22,790 bases of DNA, taken from Hungatella sp. UBA3402. Lineage in GTDB: Bacteria > Bacillota > Clostridia > Lachnospirales > Lachnospiraceae. Within the stretch, counting starts at the first letter, position 1. Each line of letters starts with the position of its first letter. The notes under the pieces were generated by a model. It saw only the letters and a program-made list of their open reading frames with translations, ran no database searches and was not told the origin of the DNA. Shown piece by piece: positions 1 through 8,084 of the stretch. A program made the position numbers and the translations under genes. The stretch is from NCBI GenBank assembly GCA_002358555.1, contig DEPC01000201.1, forward strand, positions 1-22,790, given 5' to 3'.

Positions 1-171
1 TCCAGGTAAATAAACTGTGTTAGGAACACAAAATCCTCTGTTTGAGTGAAACAAGTTTAGATTTTGTGTCCCTGCTTTTCGTAGATGTTTACAGATTTAG
101 TGTTGCTGACTCCCAAAACCCAGCCCAGGATAAGCTCTTTTCGATGTGTAACTTTGAAATTTCATTTCCCA
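1..171. repeat. Non-coding region downstream of smpB with competing inverted repeats
   Basis: No supportable gene lies here. Two overlapping inverted repeats are visible. One pairs positions 26-35 (ACACAAAATC) with 60-69 (GATTTTGTGT), a perfect 10-bp stem with a 24-nt loop that contains a further GTTT/AAAC pair. The other pairs 16-21 (TGTGTT) with 25-30 (AACACA), a 6-bp stem with a 3-nt loop. They share bases 26-30, so an RNA could form only one at a time. Neither arm is followed by a T run on either strand, so this is not a standard intrinsic terminator. In many Firmicutes ssrA (tmRNA) follows smpB, but I see no tmRNA ends here. It could be a dispersed repeat or the start of an element that continues outside the window. 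Confidence 0.45.
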
Positions 172-636
172 TTACCGGAAGCTTTGCTTCATTTCCCTCT
201 CCATCTCTCTCCTTTGGTCTTTCTTGGCAATATCTTCCCGCTTGTCATACAATTTCTTACCTTTTGCCAGACCAATCTCCACTTTCACTAAACTCCCTTT
301 AAAATACACCTGAAGCGGCACCAGAGTATATCCCTTTTCAGCCTGCTTCGCCGCCAATTTCACAATCTCCGATTTATGAAGAAGAAGCTTCCTAGTCCTA
401 AGTGGGTCTTTGTTAAAAATATTTCCCTTTTCATAAGGATTCACATGCATCCCATAGAGATACAATTCTCCTTTGTCAATGCGGATGAAGGACTCCTTGA
501 TGCTACATTTCCCCATACGGATAGATTTTACTTCTGTCCCAAACAGTTCAATTCCTGCTTCATACTTATCCTCAATAAAATAATCATGATATGCCTTTTT
601 ATTGTTGGCAATCAATTTTATGGTCTGTTTTCCCAT
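172..636 (-). CDS. smpB: SsrA-binding protein SmpB
   Basis: SmpB binds tmRNA and delivers it to the A site of stalled ribosomes for trans-translation. The 154-aa product has the usual family length. It carries family sequences across the OB-fold, such as KAYHDYFI and ELFGTEVKSIR near the N-terminus and NPYEKGN mid-protein. The C-terminal tail has the conserved LAKGKKLYDKRE stretch, followed by a basic, probably helical end (KKDQRREMEREMKQ) of the kind that enters the mRNA channel. The ATG at 634-636 has an AGGGGA ribosome binding site about 10 nt upstream. It lies 20 bp after rnr with no terminator between, so it is probably co-transcribed with rnr, as in other Firmicutes. The identification is secure. 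Confidence 0.97.
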   Translation of the reverse strand: MGKQTIKLIANNKKAYHDYFIEDKYEAGIELFGTEVKSIRMGKCSIKESFIRIDKGELYLYGMHVNPYEKGNIFNKDPLRTRKLLLHKSEIVKLAAKQAEKGYTLVPLQVYFKGSLVKVEIGLAKGKKLYDKREDIAKKDQRREMEREMKQSFR

Positions 637-656
637 GTCAATTAGTTCCCCTTTTT

Positions 657-2786
657 TTAGTCTTCCCAGAGAATAAAATCAATCGTTCTGGTAATCTTGT
701 CTGTTCCTGCCACTTTGACACAAACCTTCTGACCCAGCTTATATCTGATGCCAGTCAAGTCTCCTACCAGCTCCATATGCTCCTCATCAAAAATAAAATA
801 ATCTCCTTGAAGTTCATTGATATGGACTAACCCTTCTACAGTGTTGGGCAATTCCACATACAGCCCCCAATTAGTAACTCCAGAGATGACTCCCTGATAA
901 ATGTCTCCGATATGCTGTGACATATATTCACATTTCTTTAGTTTATCAGTCTCTCTCTCAGCTTCGTCAGCTCGTCGCTCCATAACGGAACACTGTACTG
1001 CCACTTCAGGAAGTATCTGTTCATAGTGAGCAATTCTTTTTTCTCTAAGACCGCCTTTTAAATTTTCTTTTATAATTCTATGAATCTGCAAATCTGGATA
1101 TCTGCGGATAGGAGAAGTAAAGTGTGTATAATAATTTGCTGCTAGTCCATAATGCCCTGTACAAATGGTTCCATATTTTGCCTGTTTCATGGATCGCAGA
1201 GTAAGACGGCCAATAAGAGCCTCCTCAGATGTACCTTCAATCTTATCCAAAAGTTTTTGAATCTCCTTGGGATGTACCTCCCCATTCTGAGTGCGAATCG
1301 TATATCCAAAGTTATTGATAAAGGTTCCCAGGCGTTTCATTTTTTCTGGGTCAGGATATTCGTGAGTTCGGTATACAAAAGGTAATTCCTGCCAAAAATA
1401 ATCCTCTGCAACTGTTTCATTGGCCATCAGCATAAAATCTTCAATGATTCTGGTCGCCGCATTGCGCTCATACGGTTTAATCTCGATAGGCTTTCCTTTA
1501 TTGTCCAATACAATCTTGCTTTCTGGAAAATCAAAATCAATAGAACCTCTCTGCCTTCGTTTGGCCCTTAAGATATCTGCCAATTCTTTCATTAAGCAAA
1601 ACATAGGCACAAGCTCTTGATATTCCTCCATCACTGTCTTATCTTGGTCTGTCACAATGGCATTGACTACTGTATAAGTCATTCTTTTATCCACGTTAAT
1701 TACAGTCTCAGCAATCTGGTGTCCTAAAACATTACCCTTGTCATCAATCTCCATAATGCAACTGAGGGCTAATCGGTCAGTTCCTGCATTCAAAGAACAA
1801 ATTCCGTTGGAAAGCTTGTGAGGCAGCATGGGGATTACTCTATCCACCAGATATATGCTGGTTCCCCGTTTGTATGCTTCTTCATCTAATGGCATTCCTT
1901 CCTGGACATAATGGGTTACATCTGCAATATGCACTCCTAGCGTATAATGGTCCCCTTCTTTGGAAATCGTAATGGCGTCATCTAGGTCCTTGGCATCTTC
2001 TCCATCAATCGTTACTGTAGGCAAATGTCGCAAATCCAATCTTCCCTCTACCTCTCTATCATCTACCATATCTGGCATCAATGCTGCCTGTCTCATGACT
2101 TCCTTTGGAAATTCTTCTGGCAAGCCATAGGCCTTGATAATAGATAAAATATCAGTTCCTGGGTCATTGACATGACCAATAATCTCTGTAATAATTCCTT
2201 CTGGGTTATGCCTTTCTCCTCCAAAGTCTGTAATCCTCACTACCACCTTGTGACCTGTCACAGCTCCCATATCTTTGCCCTGGGGAATAAAAATATCTTG
2301 ATTCAATTTTTGATTATCTGGCAAAACAAACCCATAATTTTTATTCTTCTGATAATATCCGATTACCGTCTCATTTGCTCTTTCCAGAATACGAACTATT
2401 GCTCCTTCTGGCCTCTTTCCTTTTGTCTGCTCCTCCTGTATCACTACCTGCACTTTGTCTCTGTGCATAGCTCCTGCAGTTTTTTCGGATGGGATAAAGA
2501 TATCTTGTTCCTGCCCCTCAATCGTGACAAAGCCGAACCCTTTTGCATGACCAGAGAAAATACCCACTCTCGCAAAATCCTGAGCCTTGCCATATCTACC
2601 CTTCTTGGATATACCAATCCTTCCTTCTTCTAAAAGACTATCCAAAACTTCCTTCAATTCCTCACGCCGAGCTTTTGGAATCTCCAAAAAAATAGCTAGT
2701 TCTTTCAATTTCATAGGAACATAGGACTTCTCCTCAAATAAGGAAACCAGCATGTCTTTTCTCTGTTTTAATAAATCGTCTGTCAT
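657..2786 (-). CDS. rnr: Ribonuclease R (3'-5' exoribonuclease, RNB family)
   Basis: This is a processive 3'-5' exoribonuclease that degrades structured RNA and takes part in rRNA quality control and tmRNA-linked mRNA decay. The 709-aa product begins with a winged-helix-like segment (about 1-60). Two cold-shock/OB domains follow, with GFGFV near residue 83 and YGFVLP near 151. The RNB catalytic domain starts around residue 250, and its metal-binding aspartates are visible in DGEDAKDLDDAI (D261, D264, D269, D270). The C-terminus is an S1 domain (about 625-705) that stops almost at once after the fold, so the long lysine-rich tail of the E. coli enzyme is absent. An AAGGAGGAAAG ribosome binding site precedes the ATG. 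It has its own promoter and follows the secG terminator. Confidence 0.97.
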   Translation of the reverse strand: MTDDLLKQRKDMLVSLFEEKSYVPMKLKELAIFLEIPKARREELKEVLDSLLEEGRIGISKKGRYGKAQDFARVGIFSGHAKGFGFVTIEGQEQDIFIPSEKTAGAMHRDKVQVVIQEEQTKGKRPEGAIVRILERANETVIGYYQKNKNYGFVLPDNQKLNQDIFIPQGKDMGAVTGHKVVVRITDFGGERHNPEGIITEIIGHVNDPGTDILSIIKAYGLPEEFPKEVMRQAALMPDMVDDREVEGRLDLRHLPTVTIDGEDAKDLDDAITISKEGDHYTLGVHIADVTHYVQEGMPLDEEAYKRGTSIYLVDRVIPMLPHKLSNGICSLNAGTDRLALSCIMEIDDKGNVLGHQIAETVINVDKRMTYTVVNAIVTDQDKTVMEEYQELVPMFCLMKELADILRAKRRQRGSIDFDFPESKIVLDNKGKPIEIKPYERNAATRIIEDFMLMANETVAEDYFWQELPFVYRTHEYPDPEKMKRLGTFINNFGYTIRTQNGEVHPKEIQKLLDKIEGTSEEALIGRLTLRSMKQAKYGTICTGHYGLAANYYTHFTSPIRRYPDLQIHRIIKENLKGGLREKRIAHYEQILPEVAVQCSVMERRADEAERETDKLKKCEYMSQHIGDIYQGVISGVTNWGLYVELPNTVEGLVHINELQGDYFIFDEEHMELVGDLTGIRYKLGQKVCVKVAGTDKITRTIDFILWED

Positions 2787-2816
2787 CTTTCCTCCTTTTT
2801 ATTTATGAATACTCTT

Positions 2817-2856
2817 ATGATTGTTTCAATCATATCCTGTCATTTTGTTAAGTAAA
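2817..2856 (-). promoter_or_regulatory. Putative rnr promoter with a palindrome over the -10
   Basis: On the minus strand a TTTACT -35 (2851-2856) and a TATGAT -10 (2829-2834) are separated by 16 bp. This lies 43 bp upstream of the rnr start codon and past the secG terminator. A perfect 7-bp inverted repeat with a 3-nt loop (ATGATTG/CAATCAT, 2817-2833) covers the -10 and the likely start site. It could be an operator or an early leader hairpin. The promoter is supported by position and partial consensus match; the regulatory role is inference. Confidence 0.5.
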
Positions 2857-2931
2857 ATCTGGCAGTTCTTATTTTTGGAATAGACTCCTATATTACCTGC
2901 TTATCGAAATGACAGAGAAACAGCAAAGTGC

Positions 2932-2958
2932 AAAAAACACTCTTGTTGCCAAGAGTGT
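2932..2958 (-). terminator. Intrinsic terminator after secG
   Basis: Read on the minus strand, ACACTCTTG and CAAGAGTGT form a perfect 9-bp stem closed by a GCAA tetraloop, followed directly by a run of six T. It lies 18 bp past the secG stop codon. It should end secG transcription and separate it from rnr. Confidence 0.92.
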
Positions 2959-2975
2959 CTGTTTTGCCTGTATCT

Positions 2976-3206
2976 TTACCAAATTATATTTAACACTAAT
3001 GCAAGCACCAGTACTGCGGTTGCTGCAAACTTTGTGAATTTCTCCAGGTTGCCTTCCATGGAACGTGCTTTATTCTTACCCCAGTAGCTGTCAGCCATGC
3101 CACTGATAGAACCAAGCCCAGAAGACTTGCCCTCTTGAAGTAATACAATAATAGTAAGAGCGATACATATAAGAACAAACACTACGGTTAAAATCGATTT
3201 CAGCAT
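2976..3206 (-). CDS. secG: Preprotein translocase subunit SecG
   Basis: SecG is the small integral membrane subunit of the SecYEG channel. The 76-aa product has the family layout: a first membrane helix (about residues 3-23), a cytoplasmic loop with the conserved LLQEGKSSGLGS and a short basic stretch, and a second membrane helix at the C-terminus (about 56-75). The start chosen is the ATG at 3204-3206, because AGGAGGTG sits 8-10 nt upstream; an ATG eight codons earlier would place that ribosome binding site inside the gene. It lies between eno and rnr, has its own promoter and is followed by a strong terminator, so it may be a single-gene unit. Confidence 0.95.
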   Translation of the reverse strand: MLKSILTVVFVLICIALTIIVLLQEGKSSGLGSISGMADSYWGKNKARSMEGNLEKFTKFAATAVLVLALVLNIIW

Positions 3207-3239
3207 GCTTTTTACACCTCCTATAGTCAAACAACAGTA

Positions 3240-3268
3240 ATCATAGCATACTTTATATGGAAAAACAA
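3240..3268 (-). promoter_or_regulatory. secG promoter with extended -10
   Basis: On the minus strand TTGTTT (3263-3268) and TATGAT (3240-3245) are separated by 17 bp. The -10 is preceded by TGC, giving the extended -10 form TGnTATGAT. It lies about 35 bp upstream of the secG start codon, with the ribosome binding site in between. Confidence 0.72.
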
Positions 3269-3281
3269 CCTCTTTTTACGG

Positions 3282-3306
3282 AAAAACCCATGTTTTGCAA
3301 TGGTTT
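3282..3306 (-). terminator. Possible weak terminator after eno
   Basis: On the minus strand AAACCAT and ATGGGTTT can pair with one bulged G around an 8-nt loop, and the 3' arm runs into a stretch of five T. It lies about 20 bp past the eno stop codon and just upstream of the secG promoter, where a terminator would be expected. The stem is short and AT-rich, so the call is tentative. Confidence 0.4.
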
Positions 3307-3325
3307 GGACGAAAGTAAGCTAGTA

Positions 3326-4597
3326 CTAACTTCTTAAATTTTCTTGAATTCTCAGAAGCTGATTATATTTCGCCACTCGGTCACTTCTACAAGGTGCACC
3401 TGTTTTAATTTGTCCAGCATTGACAGCAACAGCAATATCTGCAATAATAGAATCTTCCGTTTCTCCAGAACGATGAGAAATTACGGTGGCATATCCTGCT
3501 CTTTTTGCCATCTCAATCGCTTCCAGGCTTTCTGTCAAGGTTCCGATTTGATTTACCTTTACCAATATGCCGTTGGCCGCCCCCATTTCAATCCCTTTTT
3601 TAAGACGCTTTGTATTTGTTACAAATAAATCATCTCCTATGAGCTGGACTTTATGGCCCAAGGTTTTTGTCATAAGCTGCCAGCCCTGCCAATCCTCCTC
3701 CTGAAGTCCATCTTCAATCGAGATGATTGGAAATCCCTCTATCAGACGTCGATAATACTCGACCATCTCTTGGGCATCTCGTTCTACTCGTATTCCACTC
3801 ATCTGGCTTTCACCTGGAAAAATATACATTCCTGTAGCTTCATCATACAATTCACTGGAAGCTGCATCAATGGCAATTCCTACCTGACTGCCTGGTTGAA
3901 AGCCGCTTAAACTGATAGCATCCACTAAGTAAGATAGAACTTCCTCTGTATTTTTTAAATTGGGGGCAAAACCTCCCTCATCTCCTACAGCAGTGGAATA
4001 ATTGTTGGTTTTCAGAAGATTTTTTAATGTATGATAAATTTCTGCACACATCTGAAGACCCTCTCTAAAATTGTCAGCACCAACTGGCATAATCATGAAT
4101 TCCTGCAAATCTACGGTATTGTCTGCATGGACACCGCCATTTAAAATATTCATCATAGGCACTGGCATTTTTGTACCATAGATTCCTCCAAGATACCGAT
4201 ATAGAGGAATCTCCAGAGCATTAGCGGCTGCTCTTGCCACTGCCATAGAAACTCCAAGAACTGCATTGGCTCCCAGCTTGGATTTATTCTCTGTTCCATC
4301 CGCCTCTCTTAGAAGCTGGTCAATTTTTTTCTGGTCCAACGCATTTTCAAATGCAACTGCCTCTGCAAGTACATTATTTACATTTTCTACTGCCTTGTGC
4401 ACTCCCTTTCCATGATATCTAGGTCCGCCATCGCGCAATTCTACTGCCTCGAATTTTCCTGTAGATGCTCCCGAAGGAACTGCTGCTCGTCCGACTGCAC
4501 CACCGTCCAGCATAACCTCCACTTCTACTGTAGGATTTCCTCTAGAGTCTAAAATCTCTCGTCCTTGAACTCCTGCAATTTCAAACTTTTCAAACAT
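3326..4597 (-). CDS. eno: Enolase (phosphopyruvate hydratase)
   Basis: Enolase interconverts 2-phosphoglycerate and phosphoenolpyruvate in glycolysis. The N-terminus carries GREILDSRGNPTVE and the phosphate-loop-like PSGASTG. The barrel domain has VGDEGGFAPN, the metal-ligand region SIEDGL and GDDLFVTN, the catalytic lysine region GILVKVNQIGTLTE, and the signature SHRSGETEDS. It ends with GAPCRSDRVAKYNQLLRI. The ATG at 4595-4597 is preferred: it gives 423 aa starting at FEKFEIAGVQGRE and has AGGAGG 9 nt upstream. An in-frame ATG 23 codons earlier would add residues not found in the family and would lie within the leader. It has its own promoter and is the first gene of the eno-secG-rnr-smpB block. 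Confidence 0.97.
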   Translation of the reverse strand: MFEKFEIAGVQGREILDSRGNPTVEVEVMLDGGAVGRAAVPSGASTGKFEAVELRDGGPRYHGKGVHKAVENVNNVLAEAVAFENALDQKKIDQLLREADGTENKSKLGANAVLGVSMAVARAAANALEIPLYRYLGGIYGTKMPVPMMNILNGGVHADNTVDLQEFMIMPVGADNFREGLQMCAEIYHTLKNLLKTNNYSTAVGDEGGFAPNLKNTEEVLSYLVDAISLSGFQPGSQVGIAIDAASSELYDEATGMYIFPGESQMSGIRVERDAQEMVEYYRRLIEGFPIISIEDGLQEEDWQGWQLMTKTLGHKVQLIGDDLFVTNTKRLKKGIEMGAANGILVKVNQIGTLTESLEAIEMAKRAGYATVISHRSGETEDSIIADIAVAVNAGQIKTGAPCRSDRVAKYNQLLRIQENLRS

Positions 4598-4655
4598 AAA
4601 AAACAGCCTCCTGTTCTTTGATAAATCAGTATAAGGATAGCCATTTTTTTGAACA

Positions 4656-4685
4656 ATTATACTCATTTGGATAGAGTTCTTTCAA
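4656..4685 (-). promoter_or_regulatory. eno promoter
   Basis: On the minus strand TTGAAA (4680-4685) and a perfect TATAAT (4656-4661) are separated by 18 bp. The promoter sits immediately downstream of the C26 hydrolase stop codon. It gives a leader of about 50 nt ending in the eno ribosome binding site. It lets eno be expressed independently of the thiamine operon upstream. Confidence 0.75.
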
Positions 4686-4690
4686 GCAGT

Positions 4691-5383
4691 TTAGCAGCTT
4701 ATTTCGCAAGTTTTTACAAACCATTCAAACAGTGGTTTCATGTCCACCCCGTTCCAAACTCTAGCACATTTGCCTGTCATTCTCTCTGGATGCCACTGCA
4801 CGGCCAGAACTGGTAGGTTTTCATGTTCCACTCCTTCTATAATCTCTCCAGCTTTTGCCGTGATTTTTAATCCCTTTCCCAATGTTTTCACTGACTGGTG
4901 ATGATAGCTGTTGATGCGTAGGTTTTGACCAAATAAACTTTTTATTACAGAATGTTCCTCCAGCTTCACATCATGCACAACACCATCTGTATGTCCGCCT
5001 ATTCCACATTCTTCTTTTTGGTCCTGCCACAAAGTTCCACCTAAAGCTACATTGACTAACTGAAGCCCTCTACACACTCCTAAAATGGGCTTTTTTTGTC
5101 TTATAAATTCATCAAAGAGCTTAAATTCCTCCTCATCTCTCTTTAAATCAGATTTTTGACACCAGGCTTTTCTCTCTGTTTTATAACGACAAGGCTCAAT
5201 ATCCACTCCTCCTGTAAGAAACAATCCATCCATTTTTTCTGCCAGAGCTTTATCTGCTCCAAGAGCCAACACTGGCTGTCCCCCTGCTTCATAGATGGCA
5301 TCTGCATAATTTTGAAATAGCTGTCGTTGCTCCATTCCTCGAACTTCTTCAAATCCAGCAGTTAATACTATCAGTGGTCGCAT
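4691..5383 (-). CDS. Gamma-glutamyl-gamma-aminobutyrate hydrolase family protein (peptidase C26)
   Basis: This is a class-I glutamine-amidotransferase-fold hydrolase of the PuuD-like C26 family, whose known members cleave gamma-glutamyl amides. The start of the fold is PLIVLTAG, and GLFLTGGVDIEP is the family oxyanion-strand motif. The nucleophile is the cysteine of GVCRGLQ (about residue 104), and SYHHQSV and VQWHPE near the C-terminus contain the catalytic His and Glu. The start is placed at the ATG at 5383 (230 aa), behind an AGCAGGT-type site. The in-frame ATG at 5428 has no ribosome binding site and adds 15 residues outside the fold. No terminator separates it from the TatD-like gene 94 bp upstream, so it may end the TPP-controlled operon. 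The real substrate cannot be read from sequence. Confidence 0.85.
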   Translation of the reverse strand: MRPLIVLTAGFEEVRGMEQRQLFQNYADAIYEAGGQPVLALGADKALAEKMDGLFLTGGVDIEPCRYKTERKAWCQKSDLKRDEEEFKLFDEFIRQKKPILGVCRGLQLVNVALGGTLWQDQKEECGIGGHTDGVVHDVKLEEHSVIKSLFGQNLRINSYHHQSVKTLGKGLKITAKAGEIIEGVEHENLPVLAVQWHPERMTGKCARVWNGVDMKPLFEWFVKTCEISC

Positions 5384-5477
5384 TTTTTCTTTACCTGCTC
5401 TTTCTATATCTTGGTTCCACAGTTGCATTTTATCAAATATGTCATAAAACAGAAGGATTTAGCTATGGAAATTTTTG

Positions 5478-6305
5478 TTATACAATATCATCCAGGAAAC
5501 CTGCTGTCAAGTTATGTTTACATATCTTTCCTACCTCTTCTGGACTAATTCCCCGAATCAATGCAAGATTTTCCAAAATCTCCTCAAGAGCAGAAACCAC
5601 AGTATTGTCAGAATTTTGATATTTTTTTCTGCTTTGTTCTGATATTTTTTTATCTGTATCTAACTTAAATCTTTCTTCCTGTGCCCACCTAACTGCCAAA
5701 AGTCCATCTGTCTCTATCAGAAGTTTATTGAAAGGAACCTTCTCTGCCACCTGTCTCACTGCTGGATTCCAACTCACATCAGGACCTATAGAAAAGTAAC
5801 AATCTATAGCCAAATATTCTTCCAAATCGTATTCACTAGAATACCAATGGACTAGATAGCGGTTGGGATAATTCCGAATAATATCAGCAATTTCTTTTTC
5901 CTGTCCTTTTGTATGAAGGATTACTGGCTTTTTCCATTGACAAGCAAGTGTAAGCTGTTGTCGAAATACATCTTCCTGTACATTCAGAGGCACATTGCAC
6001 CATACATTGTCCATGCCGATTTCTCCTAGTACTGGGCATTGGCGTATATATTTTAGCATATCCTCTAATGGATAGATATCAGCATACCAAGGATGAACTC
6101 CACAAGTGGGAATCAGATAATCCCCCTTGATTGCAAAAAGTTTTTCTGCTTCTTCTGGGGTAGACGCACATAAAAGACTCAAAATTCCAGCTTCTTTTCG
6201 CTCCTTCCATTCCTTATCTGTGCCTATATGTGTATGTGCATCGTTGAGTGTTCTTGTTTCTATCATAAATGGTTGTTCTATATCAGTTTTATTCAGCCTT
6301 TTCAT
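5478..6305 (-). CDS. TatD-family metal-dependent hydrolase in the thiamine operon
   Basis: This is a TIM-barrel hydrolase of the TatD branch of the amidohydrolase superfamily. All expected metal-site motifs are visible: the N-terminal HxH in NDAHTHIG (about residues 24 and 26), the GVHPW motif, the glutamate in LGEIGMD, VILHTKG and LVHWYS each with a metal histidine, and IETDGL with the final aspartate. The 275-aa start at 6305 overlaps the ATPase stop by 17 bases and has GGAAGG about 10 nt upstream. A later ATG at 6266 has no clear ribosome binding site, so translational coupling to the ATPase is likely. Other TatD proteins are described as 3'-5' DNases or hydrolases of uncertain substrate. 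Its place behind a TPP-controlled pyrimidine importer suggests a thiamine-salvage role, but this is inference. Confidence 0.85.
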   Translation of the reverse strand: MKRLNKTDIEQPFMIETRTLNDAHTHIGTDKEWKERKEAGILSLLCASTPEEAEKLFAIKGDYLIPTCGVHPWYADIYPLEDMLKYIRQCPVLGEIGMDNVWCNVPLNVQEDVFRQQLTLACQWKKPVILHTKGQEKEIADIIRNYPNRYLVHWYSSEYDLEEYLAIDCYFSIGPDVSWNPAVRQVAEKVPFNKLLIETDGLLAVRWAQEERFKLDTDKKISEQSRKKYQNSDNTVVSALEEILENLALIRGISPEEVGKICKHNLTAGFLDDIV

Positions 6306-7029
6306 TCCCCATAATCCTTCCATAAATTTCTCTGCGCAGCTTTCCCTGCCCATAGAGCCATTCTCTGTCTCGCCCTTTATCTTCTATGACAAGTTCTCCA
6401 GTAATCTGAGCTGGGAATTGATTTAAAATTAAAATTCTGTCCGAGAGATAGATAGCTTCATCTATATCATGAGTCACCAGAAGAACTGTCTGGTTCAACC
6501 GTTTTCGCATTTTTAGCAGCCAGTCCTGCATCTCTCCCCGTGTAATCACGTCCAAAGCGCCAAATGGCTCGTCTAAAAGCAAAATATCTGCATGGCATAG
6601 AGTGGTACGCAGAAATGCGGCTCTCTGTCGCATCCCTCCTGATAATTCTGAGGGATAACTGTCCTCATAACCCTCTAACCCAAATTCCTCAAAGCTTTGC
6701 CTTGCCACAGACTGCATGTCTTTCAAAGAACCATGAACTTCACCATATAGACATACATTTTCCAAAATTGTCTTCCAAGGAAATAACAAATCGTTTTGAG
6801 GCATGTATGCAAACTTTTGAGATACTCCTTTCATTATCTGTTCATCTACCATAATTTTGCCTTTATCTGGAACCAGGACTCCTGTAAGAAGCTTTAAAAT
6901 GGTAGATTTTCCACTTCCTGAGGGCCCTAAAAGACTTACAAATTCGCCCTCCTTTACAAAAAAATCTATGTTCTCTAATATCGTCTTATTTCCATAGGAA
7001 AATGTCAATTCTTGTACATGTAGTTTCAT
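6289..7029 (-). CDS. thiZ: ABC transporter ATP-binding protein, thiamine-precursor (ThiZ-type)
   Basis: This is the ATPase subunit of an importer for a hydroxymethylpyrimidine-type thiamine precursor; it acts at the inner face of the membrane. The 246-aa protein has Walker A GPSGSGKST (about residues 35-43), the Q-loop in YMPQND, the signature LSGGMRQRAA, Walker B DILLLDEPFGALD and the switch histidine in VTHDIDEA. This arrangement is typical of the nitrate/sulfonate/taurine-type group of ABC importers that includes ThiZ. AAAGGA lies 6 nt before the ATG, 23 bp after the lipoprotein gene. Its 3' end overlaps the TatD-like gene. The substrate assignment rests on the TPP riboswitch and the THI5-like binding protein, not on the ATPase itself. 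Confidence 0.88.
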   Translation of the reverse strand: MKLHVQELTFSYGNKTILENIDFFVKEGEFVSLLGPSGSGKSTILKLLTGVLVPDKGKIMVDEQIMKGVSQKFAYMPQNDLLFPWKTILENVCLYGEVHGSLKDMQSVARQSFEEFGLEGYEDSYPSELSGGMRQRAAFLRTTLCHADILLLDEPFGALDVITRGEMQDWLLKMRKRLNQTVLLVTHDIDEAIYLSDRILILNQFPAQITGELVIEDKGRDREWLYGQGKLRREIYGRIMGNEKAE

Positions 7030-7052
7030 TATTTTTCCTTTATATTCCGCAC

Positions 7053-8084
7053 CTAAGGTAGAAATTCGTTAGTAAAACATTGTTCTGCTGGAATTATCTT
7101 ATTAATTACTCCATATTCAGCCATAAAATTGGTATAGTTATCCCAAACTTCTGCTTTCATGGTTCCCCATTGTTCACTGTCTTCGGCATATTTGGGAGCT
7201 AAATACTCAGAAGACATGGTTAGCATCTCCAGAGAATAGTCTGGTGCATATTTCTGTAAAATCTCTGCACTTTCTTTTGGATTAGATATGACATATTCAT
7301 ATCCCTTTGTTGTTGCTGCCAAGAATTTCCTTACAGTATCTGGCCTATTTTCTAGAGTATCATTGGACGCAATAATAACTGGGGTATAATAATCCAAACG
7401 GCTATCCAATTCTCTCACTGGAGTATAGTTGATGGGAAAATCATTAAGTTTACATTTTACATTATCCCAAGCCTCAAAAAACCACATAACATCTGCCTTA
7501 TCTTTAAGAGCCTCAAACCCTGAACCATCCGAGATTACCATAGTCAATTTAGAAAAGTCTCCTCCATCCTGGGCCATCACTGCTTTTAGCACTGCTTCTT
7601 CTCCTGGTCCACCCCAACCTGCATAAATTTTTCCTTCAAAATCCTTGGGAGACTGGATATTTTTATCTGCATAGGAGGCAAAGCCGGAAGTGTTATGTTG
7701 GATAATAGTGGCAATCGCTTTAATAGGTAATGGGTCATCTGCTGTCAGAGCAATCGTTACATCTTCCTGATAGCTGATACCAAAATCTCCCTTTCCTACG
7801 GCAATTAAGGTAGCTGTTGCTCCCTCTGTAGGCTCCACAATCTTAACATTCAGTCCTTCCTCCTGATAATATCCCTGGTCCAAGGCAACATACATGCCAG
7901 TATGATTGGTATTTGCCACATAATCCAGGATTACCGTGATATCCTCCAACTGGTCATTGGAAGGTTCCTGTCCTATCTCTGATTGGTTTGTAATGTTGCT
8001 GCTCTCATTTCCTTCCTTCTGACATGCACAGATGGACATAGCTGCTATCAATGCAGCGATTCCTGTGATTATTTTTCTTTTCAT
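7053..8084 (-). CDS. thiY: ABC transporter substrate-binding lipoprotein, THI5/NMT1-like (ThiY-type)
   Basis: This extracytoplasmic lipoprotein is predicted to capture a thiamine pyrimidine precursor and hand it to the permease. The N-terminus is a lipoprotein signal (MKRKIITG, hydrophobic core, then a lipobox-like SICAC with the probable lipidated Cys near residue 21). A polar linker follows, then the SsuA/THI5-like fold beginning ITVILDYVANTNHTGMYVA, with DQGYYQEEGLNV and the GKGDFGISYQEDV region. The GWGGPGEE stretch fits the loop often seen in THI5-like binding proteins. The start used is the ATG at 8084; the ATG 15 bases upstream is itself part of the AGGAGG that serves this start. A 183-bp non-coding gap separates it from the permease gene, unusual inside such an operon. 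Confidence 0.88.
   Translation of the reverse strand: MKRKIITGIAALIAAMSICACQKEGNESSNITNQSEIGQEPSNDQLEDITVILDYVANTNHTGMYVALDQGYYQEEGLNVKIVEPTEGATATLIAVGKGDFGISYQEDVTIALTADDPLPIKAIATIIQHNTSGFASYADKNIQSPKDFEGKIYAGWGGPGEEAVLKAVMAQDGGDFSKLTMVISDGSGFEALKDKADVMWFFEAWDNVKCKLNDFPINYTPVRELDSRLDYYTPVIIASNDTLENRPDTVRKFLAATTKGYEYVISNPKESAEILQKYAPDYSLEMLTMSSEYLAPKYAEDSEQWGTMKAEVWDNYTNFMAEYGVINKIIPAEQCFTNEFLP

Noticed and set aside
1..171. tmRNA (ssrA) gene downstream of smpB
   Set aside because: Neither the conserved 5' GGGG-type start nor the tRNA-like CCA-ending 3' part is visible on either strand.
2172..2633. 153-residue plus-strand open frame within rnr
   Set aside because: It lies antisense to conserved RNase R domains and shows no recognisable motif.
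4598..4666. Longer enolase start giving 23 extra residues
   Set aside because: The extra residues do not resemble the family, and the AGGAGG for the shorter start would lie inside the gene; the promoter -10 is only 10 bp from the longer start.
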